Part shown: piece after piece, positions 26,929 to 36,412 of the stretch | Position numbering within the stretch: the stretch's first letter is position 1 | Layout of the letters: every line of letters starts with the position of its first letter | NCBI GenBank assembly: GCA_018002295.1 | Contig: JAGNGI010000008.1 | Location: forward strand, 1 to 56,538 | DNA: 56,538 bases | DNA from: Fidelibacterota bacterium | GTDB taxonomy: Bacteria > Fidelibacterota > UBA2242 | Direction: 5' to 3' | The notes under the pieces: model-generated | What the model saw: the letters and a program-made list of their open reading frames with translations, nothing else | What the model was told of the DNA's origin: nothing | The model's database searches: none | Made by a program: the position numbers and the translations under genes

Positions 26929-27122
26929 TATGAAACGCTTATTGAAAAATTATCCTGCAATAGTGTGGCGAGTGTTTTTGGAACCAACACCATAAACTTG
27001 GGAGCCGGACTCCGAACGGCTAAAGCACGCTTCCCCGTTGAAGAAACTTGATCCGTTCGGGAGGTACCCACCGTGATTTTCACGGTTCCCTTAATCCGCC
27101 AGCGCTGTTGCAGGATATTTTT
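26929..27122 (+). ncRNA. ssrS: Probable 6S RNA (SsrS)
   Basis: A 20-bp terminal stem joins 26951-26970 and 27097-27117 with a single bulged A at 27101. An inner stem pairs 27010-27019 with 27053-27063, closed below by TGGG/CCCA. The large central bubble carries a side hairpin CCGTGA-TTT-TCACGG (27071-27085) on its 3' strand. A long rod with a central open bubble and a 3'-strand hairpin is the 6S architecture that mimics an open promoter and binds RNA polymerase. TTTTT follows the stem. The 5' end is predicted from the promoter. SRP RNA and tmRNA signatures are absent. Confidence 0.7.
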
Positions 27123-27732
27123 ATGTAGTGATAATTAAGCCCGGAATCAATTTTAATTCCGCCTGTAAGTCAGCCACTGTCTCCGCTTCCATTTGCACAG
27201 TAAATATGACACTATTTTCGGTAAATTCAGGCTTGCTTGATTCCGAAAAACGCCCGAGAAAATGTGCCAGCTGTGAGTATTTCGCTAGCGGGCATTCGAT
27301 TCTTAGGGTTTGGCGCTGGATAAAAGGTTTGTGTTCGACAAGATCGAGCGTTTTCCCGGCCGTAGCGCCGTATGCTCTAATCAAGCCTCCTATTCCCAGC
27401 TTCGTCCCGCCGAAATATCGCACGACTACGACAAGCGCTTTGACCAGCTGCCGGCTGGTCAGTGCTTTTAAGATCGGCGCTCCGGCTGAACCGTGTGGCT
27501 CGCCCGCATCGTGAGCATAATATAGCAATTGATTATTTTCATAAATTCGATACGCCCAGCAAATGTGAGTAGCTTTTCGATGCTGCTGGCTAATTTCCGC
27601 TATTTTTTGGACTGCTTCGGACTTATCGGCAACCGGAAAACAATACCCGATAAACTTTGAATCTTTGACTGTAAGCATAATTTCAGCCGAATCAGCAATT
27701 GTTTTTAGCTTTTGCGGTAACATTTCAGCCAT
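27121..27732 (-). CDS. yigZ: YigZ/IMPACT family protein
   Basis: The family signature is DAGEPHGSAGAPIL followed by VVVVRYFGGTKLGIGGLIRAYG, in a UPF0029/Impact N-terminal domain (~15-125), with a short ferredoxin-like C-terminal domain to residue 203. The bacterial role is unclear; the eukaryotic relative IMPACT modulates translational stress signalling. Its stop codon abuts the T-run of the convergent 6S RNA. Confidence 0.92.
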   Translation of the reverse strand: MAEMLPQKLKTIADSAEIMLTVKDSKFIGYCFPVADKSEAVQKIAEISQQHRKATHICWAYRIYENNQLLYYAHDAGEPHGSAGAPILKALTSRQLVKALVVVVRYFGGTKLGIGGLIRAYGATAGKTLDLVEHKPFIQRQTLRIECPLAKYSQLAHFLGRFSESSKPEFTENSVIFTVQMEAETVADLQAELKLIPGLIITT

Positions 27733-27743
27733 AAATTTTAAAT

Positions 27744-29420
27744 TTACTTCAGTAGTAAAATTTTGCGCGTTAGATTCTTGCTTCCGATCGCAATTTGCAT
27801 AATATAGACACCGGATGCAAGTTGCGCCTGTCTTAATTCATCACTCGAGAATGATAATGAATAATTACCAATCTCGATCAGTCCATTATCAAAATTCTTT
27901 TGAAAAACATTTCGTCCCGTAAGGTCAAACCAGTTCGTCTTGATTGAATTAACAATCTGACCCACCTGTAGATCCACAATCAAATCTCCCGATTTTCCCG
28001 GAGAATACGGATTTGGATAGACGTTTTTAATAGTTGACGCTATTCGAAATTCATCACCCACCTCGGAAATTGTCACAGTTAGATTAGGAGCTGTAGTTTT
28101 ACTGCTATTAGTCATAAAAATAAGTAGAGAATCATTATTGGCGGCATTACCGACCAATAAATTTTGATTAAGTGACAATGTCTCGGCTATTTTTCCGACC
28201 CGATTTTTAATGAACAAGTAACGTCCGAGAAAATTCTCCGGCGACGATGAATTGACATTTATTCCACATAACCAATTCTGGTCGAACACTACTTGATATG
28301 GCACACACGCAAAGGGTTCTATTGATTGAGTAAAAACCGCACTTTCTGTAAAGACAACTTTGTTAATATCCGGAATTTTTAACAATGGAAATTGCATAGC
28401 ATCGCTGGAAAGCGCCCAATCGGGATCGTAGCGCTCGCCGGTAAAATAGCATCGGAGATAAAACTCATTCCACAAATCGGCTAAATCGGCATGATAATCA
28501 TCCGCCAGAACCGCCTGAAGTGATTCGAAAGCATAATTAGTCTTGATCTCCTCCCAGACTTTGACCAAGAGATTTTCGCCATAACGATCTAAGATAAATC
28601 TAAGAAAAAAACCTAACGCATAGGCATAATCATAATTCCAAAGCGATTTAAGTGGAGAATTGAAAAAAGCGCCGACGTAAAAGAGATAATCGTTCACTTC
28701 CGGATAAGCCCGTTCTTCGAACCAGGTCGAGCACCATTCCAGGAAATAATCATCGGCGCTTGTCCGCCCACCACCCGAATTTGCCAAGCCGTTACCTTCC
28801 CACCAATTGTAACCGAGCTGTACTACGTGAAAAAATTCATGGGCAACTGTGACTCGCAGGCCATTTAAGCCCGTTGTCAGATATCCAACAAAGTCATTAT
28901 CAATTACCGTATAGGCGGTATAGTCATAGGGGCGATCAGTTGCCTGAACCGGATTTTCATCATAGGTATAAGCATAGGCAGCCCCACCCAGATTAATAAT
29001 GTAAATATCGGTTTCTCGACTAAATATATCATCAACCGGCGGTGATTGAAAACCAAGTGTATCAATTAGCAAACTATAAGACCGCTCAGCGGCTTGGGCA
29101 GTTTCATAAACAAAATCAGGCACCCCGTCAGCATTTGTAGTCGTCGAATCAACGGCATCGTAGCCTTCCAATGTGTAATGAATCAAGAAATGGCTTCCCG
29201 CTGACTGATAGCTGCAAGGCAAAGACGGCCTCGAATATTTATACCCGACCACCGGCTGTTTGAGCAATTCGCGCCGAGGTCTCAGATCATTTTTGACGGC
29301 GTTAAGCGCTTGCCAGTAGCTTTCATCAGTGGCAATTATTTCAATTTGATCAATTGCCAGGGCTTGTTCGACTACAATCAGACATACGATTGTAAAAGTT
29401 AATTGACAGACTATTTTCAT
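27744..29420 (-). CDS. Secreted metalloprotease (MXAN_6640-like) with T9SS-type C-terminal sorting domain
   Basis: A signal peptide (residues 1-22, ending EQALA) is followed by a region with HFLIHYT, NADGVPDFVYETAQAAE and AHEFFHVVQLGYNW, where H194-E-F-F-H198 is a gluzincin-type zinc motif. This pattern resembles the MXAN_6640 family of putative metalloproteases. The last ~90 residues (from VYPNPYSPG to a Lys-rich end) form a type A T9SS sorting domain that would be removed on secretion across the outer membrane. No secretion-system genes are in the window. It overlaps der by four bases. Confidence 0.82.
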   Translation of the reverse strand: MKIVCQLTFTIVCLIVVEQALAIDQIEIIATDESYWQALNAVKNDLRPRRELLKQPVVGYKYSRPSLPCSYQSAGSHFLIHYTLEGYDAVDSTTTNADGVPDFVYETAQAAERSYSLLIDTLGFQSPPVDDIFSRETDIYIINLGGAAYAYTYDENPVQATDRPYDYTAYTVIDNDFVGYLTTGLNGLRVTVAHEFFHVVQLGYNWWEGNGLANSGGGRTSADDYFLEWCSTWFEERAYPEVNDYLFYVGAFFNSPLKSLWNYDYAYALGFFLRFILDRYGENLLVKVWEEIKTNYAFESLQAVLADDYHADLADLWNEFYLRCYFTGERYDPDWALSSDAMQFPLLKIPDINKVVFTESAVFTQSIEPFACVPYQVVFDQNWLCGINVNSSSPENFLGRYLFIKNRVGKIAETLSLNQNLLVGNAANNDSLLIFMTNSSKTTAPNLTVTISEVGDEFRIASTIKNVYPNPYSPGKSGDLIVDLQVGQIVNSIKTNWFDLTGRNVFQKNFDNGLIEIGNYSLSFSSDELRQAQLASGVYIMQIAIGSKNLTRKILLLK

Positions 29421-30730
29421 TTATTCCGGAAGGAAATTATCAGTGGCACTCCGTAAAAGCCAAACCGGTGGCGCAGTTGATTTTCTAAAAAGCGTCGGTA
29501 TTCTTCTTTGATTAAGCGCGGCTCATTACAGAAAAAAACAAAAACCGGCGGCTCGGTTTTGACCTGGGTGATGTATTTTATCTTGATAAATTTGCCCAGA
29601 TTTGCCGGAGGCGGTGTGCGGTCAATAACGTCCTGCAGGAATTGGTTCAATTCACTTGTTCCAATGCGCATTTTGCGATTCTCATAGACCATCCGGGCAG
29701 TTTCTAAAATTTTATGCACGCGCTGGTGAGTTTTAGCTGAAATAAAAATTATCGGATAATGTTCCAGTTCCCGAAATTGTTCGATCAAATTACGTTTGAA
29801 ATTAACCTGGGTATTAGTTTCGCGCTGAACCAAATCCCACTTATTAATCGCAATTACCAAGCCTTTTCTCAAGTCAATGACCTGGCGGACGATGGCCGCA
29901 TCCTGACGGGTAAATCCTTTAACTGCGTCAACAACTACCAGCGCCACATTACAGCGCTCGATTGCCCGATAAGCACGCAGAAGACTATAATACTCTACTT
30001 CATCTTTAATTTGGCGGTGCTTGCGCATTCCGGCTGTATCTATCAAAGTAACCGGTTCATTAAAATATTTTATTTTTGTATCAATCGCATCGCGGGTCGT
30101 GCCGGGAACGTCGGTTACGATAGCCTTTTCCGAGCCGGCTAAGACATTTAAAATCGAAGATTTACCGACATTCGGCATACCGACAATTGCTAATTGTAAA
30201 TGGTCTTTCTCATCATCATTAGCGGCGATTTTTCGTGGAATTCTCTGCAGAATGGCATCCAGTAGATCGCCGATATGGCGTCCATTCAAAGCCGAAATCG
30301 GAAAAACATCGCCCAAGCCTAATTCGGTAAATTCCAGACTATTAACTTCCAGTCGCTCATTGTCACATTTATTGGCAACGATTAGACAATCCCGCTGGGA
30401 GCGTCGAATCATCTCGGCAATTTCACGATCGAGGGCTGTCATCGGTTCACTGGCATCTACTACAAAAATAACCAGATTGGCTTCTTCAATGGCTAATCTA
30501 ACCTGTTCACGAATTGCTTTCGTTATTTGATTGGTGCTTTCTGGGATAAAGCCGCCGGTGTCAATCAGCAAAAATTGTCGTCCCGCCCAATTTACAGTTT
30601 CGTAAACTCGATCCCGCGTAATCCCGGCTTCCGAATGCACGATAGATTTACGCTTCTGGGTTAGGCGATTGAATAAAGTTGATTTGCCGACGTTCGGTCG
30701 TCCAACAATTGCTACAATCGGTTCAGCCAT
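29417..30730 (-). CDS. der: Ribosome biogenesis GTPase Der (EngA)
   Basis: Two tandem GTPase domains each carry a P-loop (GRPNVGKS at 10-17, GMPNVGKS at 184-191), a DTGG or DTAG switch and an NKxD motif (NKCD at 120-123; NKWD). A C-terminal KH-like domain follows. Der acts in 50S subunit assembly. Length 437 is typical. It overlaps the upstream DUF512 gene by eight bases, a linkage seen in several phyla. Confidence 0.97.
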   Translation of the reverse strand: MAEPIVAIVGRPNVGKSTLFNRLTQKRKSIVHSEAGITRDRVYETVNWAGRQFLLIDTGGFIPESTNQITKAIREQVRLAIEEANLVIFVVDASEPMTALDREIAEMIRRSQRDCLIVANKCDNERLEVNSLEFTELGLGDVFPISALNGRHIGDLLDAILQRIPRKIAANDDEKDHLQLAIVGMPNVGKSSILNVLAGSEKAIVTDVPGTTRDAIDTKIKYFNEPVTLIDTAGMRKHRQIKDEVEYYSLLRAYRAIERCNVALVVVDAVKGFTRQDAAIVRQVIDLRKGLVIAINKWDLVQRETNTQVNFKRNLIEQFRELEHYPIIFISAKTHQRVHKILETARMVYENRKMRIGTSELNQFLQDVIDRTPPPANLGKFIKIKYITQVKTEPPVFVFFCNEPRLIKEEYRRFLENQLRHRFGFYGVPLIISFRNK

Positions 30731-32009
30731 TATCTTCGTCCACTAATTTACCGAAATCGCCATCCCAAACCTGTACCGGTCTGTGCAAAGCCTCAGCAAT
30801 TTGATAAGGATATAAATCATCGAGTAAAATTCCATCTTCATTAACAATTCGCGGTGGCAAAACAATTAAATCATACTCATCAACATTGATTGCCTGAGCA
30901 AGAATATCTTGACCGGTCAATAATCCTGCCACCGTTACCGATGGCCCAAAGAAATTATTAATTACTGGTAAAATATCCACCGAGAAGTTATTGATCTGAT
31001 TCAATCGCGCCGTGACATATCTACTTAAAACCGGTGCCGCCAGCATACCTGTAACGAAAAGCACTCTTTTCCTCTTACTAATAGCGTGTGGTAATTTACG
31101 ACTTTGCCGTTTGAAATCGTCAAGAAATGCCCGCGTCGTTCCGACTCCATTTTCAATTTGGTAAAAACTCCCATAAAATTTGCATCCCGGTAAATCTTGA
31201 CCGACTAACAAATAAAATTCATCGGAGAGAAAAACCCAATGCTCTTCATCGCGATTTACGTACCGGCGATTCCAAATTCGAATATTTTCAAGCAATTGAG
31301 ATACCAGATGCGAATCCACCGCTGGAATAATGGGAAGATGTTGGCGATGCGCAGTCAGACCGACCGGCACGATTGCCACCGATAATATCGAATCCCGGAA
31401 AACAAATAAATCCGCCAACGTTTTTTCGAGTACCGTACCGTCATTAACACCCGGAATTAGTACTATTTGAGTATGTAGATCAATCCGGTTTTGGGCTAGA
31501 AAAGTGAGCTTTTGCATCAAATTATCCGGCTTTTTCAATTGAAAAATATGGCGTCGCACATTTTCATCGGTCGCATGAATCGAAACATACAGGGGCGAAA
31601 GGCGTTGTAAGACAATTCGATTAAGATCGGCTTCACTTAAATTGGTTAGGGTGATATAATTCCCGAGTAGAAACGAATAGCGGTAATCCTCATCGCAGAA
31701 ATAAATTGCCGGTCGCATTCCGGGCGGATTTTGCTTAATAAAGCAGAAAATGCAGTTATTTCCACAGGTTTTCAGACGCGGCGGAGATAATTCAATCCCC
31801 AGTGGTTCATCGGCATTTTTAGCGATCTGGAATGTTTTCTTATGACCATCCCGAAGGACAACAACTTTACAATTTTCATCAGATTGATGAAAATACAAAT
31901 CGAGGAAATCATTGATTGGCTGGCGATTGATGCTGACAATCTGGTCGCCCCGACGGATACCGTTCATTTCAGCCAGGCTGTTGGGCTTTATTCCGACAAT
32001 TTCAATCAC
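30723..32009 (-). CDS. DUF512 protein: PDZ plus radical-SAM-like domain
   Basis: An N-terminal PDZ-like domain (~1-65, IVGIKPNSLAEMNGIRRGDQIVSIN) precedes a radical-SAM-like core with Cys82, Cys86 and Cys89 in CGNNCIFCF, the spacing expected for a 4Fe-4S cluster. The C-terminal half matches the DUF512 family (VLFVTGMLAAPVL and a PPRIVNEDG segment). The family's reaction is undefined. Its tie to der suggests, without proof, a role linked to ribosome assembly or RNA modification. It is the first gene of the coupled DUF512-der-metalloprotease unit. Confidence 0.88.
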   Translation of the reverse strand: MIEIVGIKPNSLAEMNGIRRGDQIVSINRQPINDFLDLYFHQSDENCKVVVLRDGHKKTFQIAKNADEPLGIELSPPRLKTCGNNCIFCFIKQNPPGMRPAIYFCDEDYRYSFLLGNYITLTNLSEADLNRIVLQRLSPLYVSIHATDENVRRHIFQLKKPDNLMQKLTFLAQNRIDLHTQIVLIPGVNDGTVLEKTLADLFVFRDSILSVAIVPVGLTAHRQHLPIIPAVDSHLVSQLLENIRIWNRRYVNRDEEHWVFLSDEFYLLVGQDLPGCKFYGSFYQIENGVGTTRAFLDDFKRQSRKLPHAISKRKRVLFVTGMLAAPVLSRYVTARLNQINNFSVDILPVINNFFGPSVTVAGLLTGQDILAQAINVDEYDLIVLPPRIVNEDGILLDDLYPYQIAEALHRPVQVWDGDFGKLVDEDNG

Positions 32010-32170
32010 GATTCCAGCACCATATTTTATAATTAATTAAAAATTGCTTCATATTAATAAAAACTGTCCAAAATTCGCTAATCCCGACCGGAAAAACAAA
32101 ATTAATCCAGAATGTCGAATTTGGCAGAAAACCGGTTTATCCTGCTTTTTAATACAAAGACTGGGATTTG

Positions 32171-32241
32171 AGCGGGTGAGGAGAATCGAACTCCCGTGAC
32201 CAGCTTGGGAAGCTGGAGTTCTACCACTGAACTACACCCGC
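32171..32241 (-). tRNA. tRNA-Gly (anticodon CCC)
   Basis: A complete 71-nt cloverleaf on the minus strand. The acceptor stem GCGGGTG pairs with CACCCGC, the D stem is GTTC/GAAC, and the anticodon stem CCAGC/GCTGG carries loop TTCCCAA. The T stem is GGGAG/CTCCT with loop TTCGATT, and the discriminator is T. The 3' CCA is not encoded. Confidence 0.95.
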
Positions 32242-32378
32242 AATGCAAAAAAGCGTTGATAATTTAATAGCACTAAATAATTTTAAAAATGTTTTTAATT
32301 ACTTGATTGGATAAACATTACCCAGTCTATTTTAAAGTTTTTGTCAAGGTAATTAGCATTTATCGACTAATGCTTATT

Positions 32379-32425
32379 ATCCAACAATTTGTGTTTTTCT
32401 CGTCGAGAAATACAAAATCTTGTGT
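32379..32425 (+). promoter_or_regulatory. Two NrdR-like boxes upstream of nrdJ
   Basis: ATCCAACAATTTGTGT (32379-32394) and ATACAAAATCTTGTGT (32410-32425) match the published NrdR consensus acaCwAtATaTwGtgt at 11 and 13 of 16 positions. Their starts are 31 bp apart, about three helical turns, the usual pairing for NrdR. They lie just upstream of the nrdJ promoter, so NrdR repression of the reductase by (d)ATP status is expected. nrdR itself is not in the window. Confidence 0.7.
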
Positions 32426-32431
32426 TTTTCC

Positions 32432-32460
32432 TTGACTACTTGGTATGAACTTACTAACTT
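32432..32460 (+). promoter_or_regulatory. Candidate nrdJ promoter
   Basis: TTGACT (32432-32437), a 17-base spacer and TAACTT (32455-32460) form a reasonable sigma70-type promoter, giving a ~60-base leader before the nrdJ start. The second NrdR box ends six bases before the -35 element. Confidence 0.55.
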
Positions 32461-32529
32461 TCACCCAGTTTAACTTTTGAAAATTAAAATGGGCTCAATC
32501 AATTAACTCAAAATAGGAGATTTTCGCGA

Positions 32530-34944
32530 ATGTCTGAGTCGATTACCATAGATTTTAAAAATCCCAATAACGAATCGCCCGAAAAGAATATTCCAGAAAA
32601 TTCTCTGTCAATTAATCCCGAAAATATTCAAGTTACTCCCGAGAAGAAACCTTTATTTTCCAAAAATGCGATGGAGGTATTAACCAAACGCTACCTTCAG
32701 CACGATAAAAATGGCAATGCCGTCGAAACGGTCGAGGAATTATTCCGCAGAGTGGCTGAAGCGGTAGCCGAAGCCGAGGCTAATTACTCTCCGCGCTCCA
32801 GCATTCCCCGCACAACCGAAAAATTTTACCAGATGATGATTCGTAAAGACTTCCTCCCCAATTCACCAACCTTGATGAATGCCGGTCGTGAACTTGGGCA
32901 GCTTTCGGCTTGCTTTGTCCTACCGATTGATGATTCGATGGAATCTATCTTTCAGACTTTAAAAGACACCGCACTAATTCATAAAAGTGGCGGTGGAACC
33001 GGCTTTTCCTTCAGCCGGATTCGCCCCAAAAAAAGCATTGTAAAAACTACCAGTGGGGTTGCCAGCGGACCAGTATCCTTTATGAAAGTTTACAACGCCG
33101 CCACGGAAGCCGTCAAACAAGGTGGCACCCGGCGGGGAGCTAATATGGGAATTCTGCGCGTTGATCATCCCGATATCCTCGAATTCGTAGATTGCAAGAA
33201 AAATAGCAATGAGCTAACTAATTTTAATATTTCGGTCGCCGTAACCGATGAATTTATGGAAAAAGTCCGGCGACGCGAACAGTATGAACTGGTCAATCCG
33301 GTTGACAATACTATCGTCGGAACTCTTAATGCGGCTGAAGTTTTCAAACTGATTGCCCAGAATGCCTGGTACAACGGCGATCCCGGTATAATTTTTATTG
33401 ACCGTATTAATCAGATGAATCCCACTCCGAAATTAGGCGATATTGAAGCAACCAATCCTTGCGGCGAGCAACCGCTCCTGCCTAACGAATCCTGCAATCT
33501 CGGTTCGATCAACTTAGCCAATTTTATTTCCGAGAATAAAATTGACTATAAGCGCCTTGGCGAGACTATTGATTTAGCCGTTCAATTTCTGGACGATGTA
33601 ATTGACATCAATAAATTCCCTCTCAAGAAAATCGAAACAATGGTAAAAAAGACGCGCAAGATCGGTCTAGGTGTTATGGGATTTGCCGACGTTCTTTTCA
33701 GCTTGAAAATACCTTACGATTCGGATGAAGCACTTCAGTTAGCCGACGAATTAATGAAATTTATCTACAACCGAACCAAGGAAGCCTCTACCAAATTAGG
33801 CGAAAGTCGTGGTACTTTTCCTGCCTGGAACGATAGCATTTACTTCCCCGATGGTCCCAAATATCGCAATTCAACCTGTATCACGATTGCACCAACCGGT
33901 ACAATTTCAATGATTGCTGACTGTTCGAGTGGCATCGAACCGATTTTTTCATTAGCATTCACTAAAAAAGTTATGGATGGTACCGAACTGCTTTATGTTA
34001 ATCCTTATTTCGAACAGGCTTGCAAAGAAGCCGGTATATACAGTGCAGAATTGATGCATCGGGTCATCGCCGAAGGCTCAATCCAGCATATTGCAGAAAT
34101 TCCTGAGAAAATAAGGCGGGTTTTCGTTACGGCACATGATATTTCACCCGAATGGCACGTTCGGATGCAAGCCGCTTTTCAGAAATGGGTAGATGCGGCG
34201 GTTTCCAAGACCTGCAACTTCCCCAAATCGGCTACGGTGCAGGATGTCCTGGACGCTTATTGGCTGGCTTATGAAGCCGGTTGTAAAGGCATCACAATTT
34301 ATCGAGACGGAAGTCGGGACGAACAGGTTCTGTACGTCGGCAAACAGACCGATCAGGCTAAATCGGAGCAAGCCGTTCAGCCCCCGATAATTGACCAAAC
34401 CCTGCATCCGCGAATTCGTCCACCCGAGACTCATGGAGTAACCAAACGCGTTCGGACGGGTAATGGCACTTTGTATATCACGATCAATGAAGATGACTAC
34501 GGGCTGTGTGAAGTCTTTACCAATATCGGCAAAGCTGGTAGTCAGGCGCAAGTCGAATCCGAAGCCATTAGTCGTTTGATTTCGCTTGCCCTGCGTTCTG
34601 GAATTGACGCCCGCGATGTGGTTAAGCAGTTAAAGGGCATCGGTGGGCCTTCGCCGATCTGGGAAAACGGCACTCAAATTCTCTCGACTCCGGACGCTAT
34701 TGCCAAAGCCCTCGAATGGTATCTGGACGAACGCGAAGGCAAGAAGAAAACCACTGGCAACCAACCGAGTTTTTCGCTACTCGACGTTGAGAGTACAACG
34801 ACGGTAAAGAAGCCCGAACCTACTTCACAACACACCGCGCCCCATAATAAAAAGTCAATTACGACCTGTCCGGAATGTGGTTCTACCGTTTACCATGAAA
34901 GTGGCTGTGTGACCTGCCCGAATTGTGGCTTTTCGAAATGCTAA
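32530..34944 (+). CDS. nrdJ: Adenosylcobalamin-dependent (class II) ribonucleoside-diphosphate reductase
   Basis: It reduces ribonucleotides to deoxyribonucleotides using a B12-generated thiyl radical. Active-site pieces are Cys128 in [13 protein letters not shown] at 309-313 (thiyl Cys311, Asn309, Glu313) and Cys322 in [14 protein letters not shown] domain (~640-710) and a Cys-rich C-terminal ribbon ending FSKC supply the redox relay. A polar ~45-residue N-terminal extension precedes the core and no ATP-cone is obvious. No nrdB or nrdG is adjacent, as expected for class II. AGGAG lies 10 bases before the ATG. Confidence 0.95.
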   Translation: MSESITIDFKNPNNESPEKNIPENSLSINPENIQVTPEKKPLFSKNAMEVLTKRYLQHDKNGNAVETVEELFRRVAEAVAEAEANYSPRSSIPRTTEKFYQMMIRKDFLPNSPTLMNAGRELGQLSACFVLPIDDSMESIFQTLKDTALIHKSGGGTGFSFSRIRPKKSIVKTTSGVASGPVSFMKVYNAATEAVKQGGTRRGANMGILRVDHPDILEFVDCKKNSNELTNFNISVAVTDEFMEKVRRREQYELVNPVDNTIVGTLNAAEVFKLIAQNAWYNGDPGIIFIDRINQMNPTPKLGDIEATNPCGEQPLLPNESCNLGSINLANFISENKIDYKRLGETIDLAVQFLDDVIDINKFPLKKIETMVKKTRKIGLGVMGFADVLFSLKIPYDSDEALQLADELMKFIYNRTKEASTKLGESRGTFPAWNDSIYFPDGPKYRNSTCITIAPTGTISMIADCSSGIEPIFSLAFTKKVMDGTELLYVNPYFEQACKEAGIYSAELMHRVIAEGSIQHIAEIPEKIRRVFVTAHDISPEWHVRMQAAFQKWVDAAVSKTCNFPKSATVQDVLDAYWLAYEAGCKGITIYRDGSRDEQVLYVGKQTDQAKSEQAVQPPIIDQTLHPRIRPPETHGVTKRVRTGNGTLYITINEDDYGLCEVFTNIGKAGSQAQVESEAISRLISLALRSGIDARDVVKQLKGIGGPSPIWENGTQILSTPDAIAKALEWYLDEREGKKKTTGNQPSFSLLDVESTTTVKKPEPTSQHTAPHNKKSITTCPECGSTVYHESGCVTCPNCGFSKC

Positions 34945-35226
34945 ACTGCGTCTGGGTTTAGAATCTATACTTTGATACATATTTTCATATACCTCCAAGC
35001 TATACCGAAAGCCTAAGGTCACCGAGCGATTAAATATTTTGCGTATCTGCCATGTGAATTTGAAAACTCGAAAATTCTATCTGCCTTGATCGGTATTACC
35101 GTTTATCGTATTTTATTTTTCAATAGCTTAATCCGTCAACCTAGTAATCTTACAGTATGTTTCTCTCCTTGCCCCTCATTAATTCAATGCAAGGAATATC
35201 AGTATAATTCTTTAGCTGATAATGGA

Positions 35227-36306
35227 TTACAAACTAAAATTAGCGATCCGATGGCCAGTGATAACTTCCAAGCCAATATCGCTGGCACGTTCAATAAAGC
35301 CCCGATGCGGGCGATGGGACATGAAAATAAATCCTGTAGCTTTCAATATCCTAACAGTTTCATGAATAGCCTGGAGTTCAATAAATGACTCGCGAGTGAT
35401 GGGATAGGAGAAACATTGAAAAATATAAAAATTACACCCTTTCATCATACAGATATCAATCATTGATTCACAATGCATTGCTTCAGGGACACTCTCCCGG
35501 TCAATTCGCACATTCAGACGGACATCATCGCCCTGACGGTGCACCCTTAGAAATACCAATTCACGCAACCACCCACCATTGAAAAGATAATTACCGCCGT
35601 CGCCGGCAATGTCAACAGTTCTCTGGTTTTCGCCCGTTCCAAAGCGGAAGCGCATAACATTCTGTTCCGCATCATAATTAACAACGAAACGCAATCGCTG
35701 ATCATCAATTTTCCAATGAACCGTCTTTTTATTTTCGCCCATATTATTCCATTCGTCTCGATGCGAATCAATAAACGGCATGATCCGATCTAGATTATTG
35801 CCGATAAAAAATGAAAGGGCGCTACGTTTTCCGATTTCCGGATCGAAGCGTGTCCCGGATTCCATTTTAATTCCGTGCAGAGCAATATATTCATTTACAG
35901 TTAGATTAAATTGAAAAGTCTTAACCTCGCCGGTTTTGACATCCACGATTCGCGAGTTGTCGGGATCAATCAGGATGACTTCCTTACCGGCATTTTTAAA
36001 AACTTCAGCCGCCAGAACAGCATGAAGACGCGATCCCCCACTAATATTCAGAATAACATCATGTTCAGGATAGTCTCTGAGAACTTTCTGGCACTGTTCG
36101 ATAAATTCGGGAACATCATTCGGATTGATTTCACGGCTCTCGAATGTCGAGCTAATTTGTCCACTTAAAGCAGTTTCGATTAGCGAAACGACCTTTTTCT
36201 GATTTGGGGTGCGGAGCCAAACAATAGCGTCCGGCTTTTTTAAAATTGCACTTAGATATCCGATTATCGGTAAATCGTTTACCAAACAAACTTCCAACAG
36301 CGCCAT
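35227..36306 (-). CDS. DUF1887 (Card1/Can2-like) CARF-nuclease homologue, degenerate catalytic motif
   Basis: The N-terminal ~135 residues form a CARF-like Rossmann domain with NISGGSRLHAVLAAEVF at 87-103 and VILID, matching the ligand-binding loop of DUF1887 proteins, cyclic-oligoadenylate-activated nucleases of type III CRISPR systems. The C-terminal part has NGGWLRELVFLRV, then MIDI and YIFQCFS where the family's PD-(D/E)xK nuclease has an Asp followed by E-x-K. Here E-x-K reads Q-C-F, so cleavage is probably lost or altered. The ATG at 36306 is chosen because GGGAG lies six bases upstream. No CRISPR array or cas gene is nearby. Confidence 0.68.
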   Translation of the reverse strand: MALLEVCLVNDLPIIGYLSAILKKPDAIVWLRTPNQKKVVSLIETALSGQISSTFESREINPNDVPEFIEQCQKVLRDYPEHDVILNISGGSRLHAVLAAEVFKNAGKEVILIDPDNSRIVDVKTGEVKTFQFNLTVNEYIALHGIKMESGTRFDPEIGKRSALSFFIGNNLDRIMPFIDSHRDEWNNMGENKKTVHWKIDDQRLRFVVNYDAEQNVMRFRFGTGENQRTVDIAGDGGNYLFNGGWLRELVFLRVHRQGDDVRLNVRIDRESVPEAMHCESMIDICMMKGCNFYIFQCFSYPITRESFIELQAIHETVRILKATGFIFMSHRPHRGFIERASDIGLEVITGHRIANFSL

Positions 36307-36412
36307 ATTCATCTCCCATTTCTACTAAAACGAATCATTTATTAAACATTTTTAGAATTTAATAATTAATTTGAGTTTTTCAATAAGTGATTTTAATAAA
36401 AGAAGATAGGCT

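Noticed and set aside
26930-26995. Short leader peptide frame (ATG at 26930, TAA at 26993) at the start of the 6S region
   Set aside because: It has no ribosome binding site, and its second half lies in the pairing stem of the RNA.
26951-27117. SRP RNA or tmRNA instead of 6S RNA
   Set aside because: There is no conserved SRP S-domain GNAR-loop motif and no tRNA-like ends; the rod with central bubble fits 6S better.
34945-35226. Gene in the gap between nrdJ and the DUF1887 gene, including a plus-strand frame at 35086-35388
   Set aside because: The frame runs antisense into the DUF1887 coding sequence, has no ribosome site and looks unlike a protein. A weak hairpin CTAAAC/GTTTAG at the nrdJ stop lacks a T-run.
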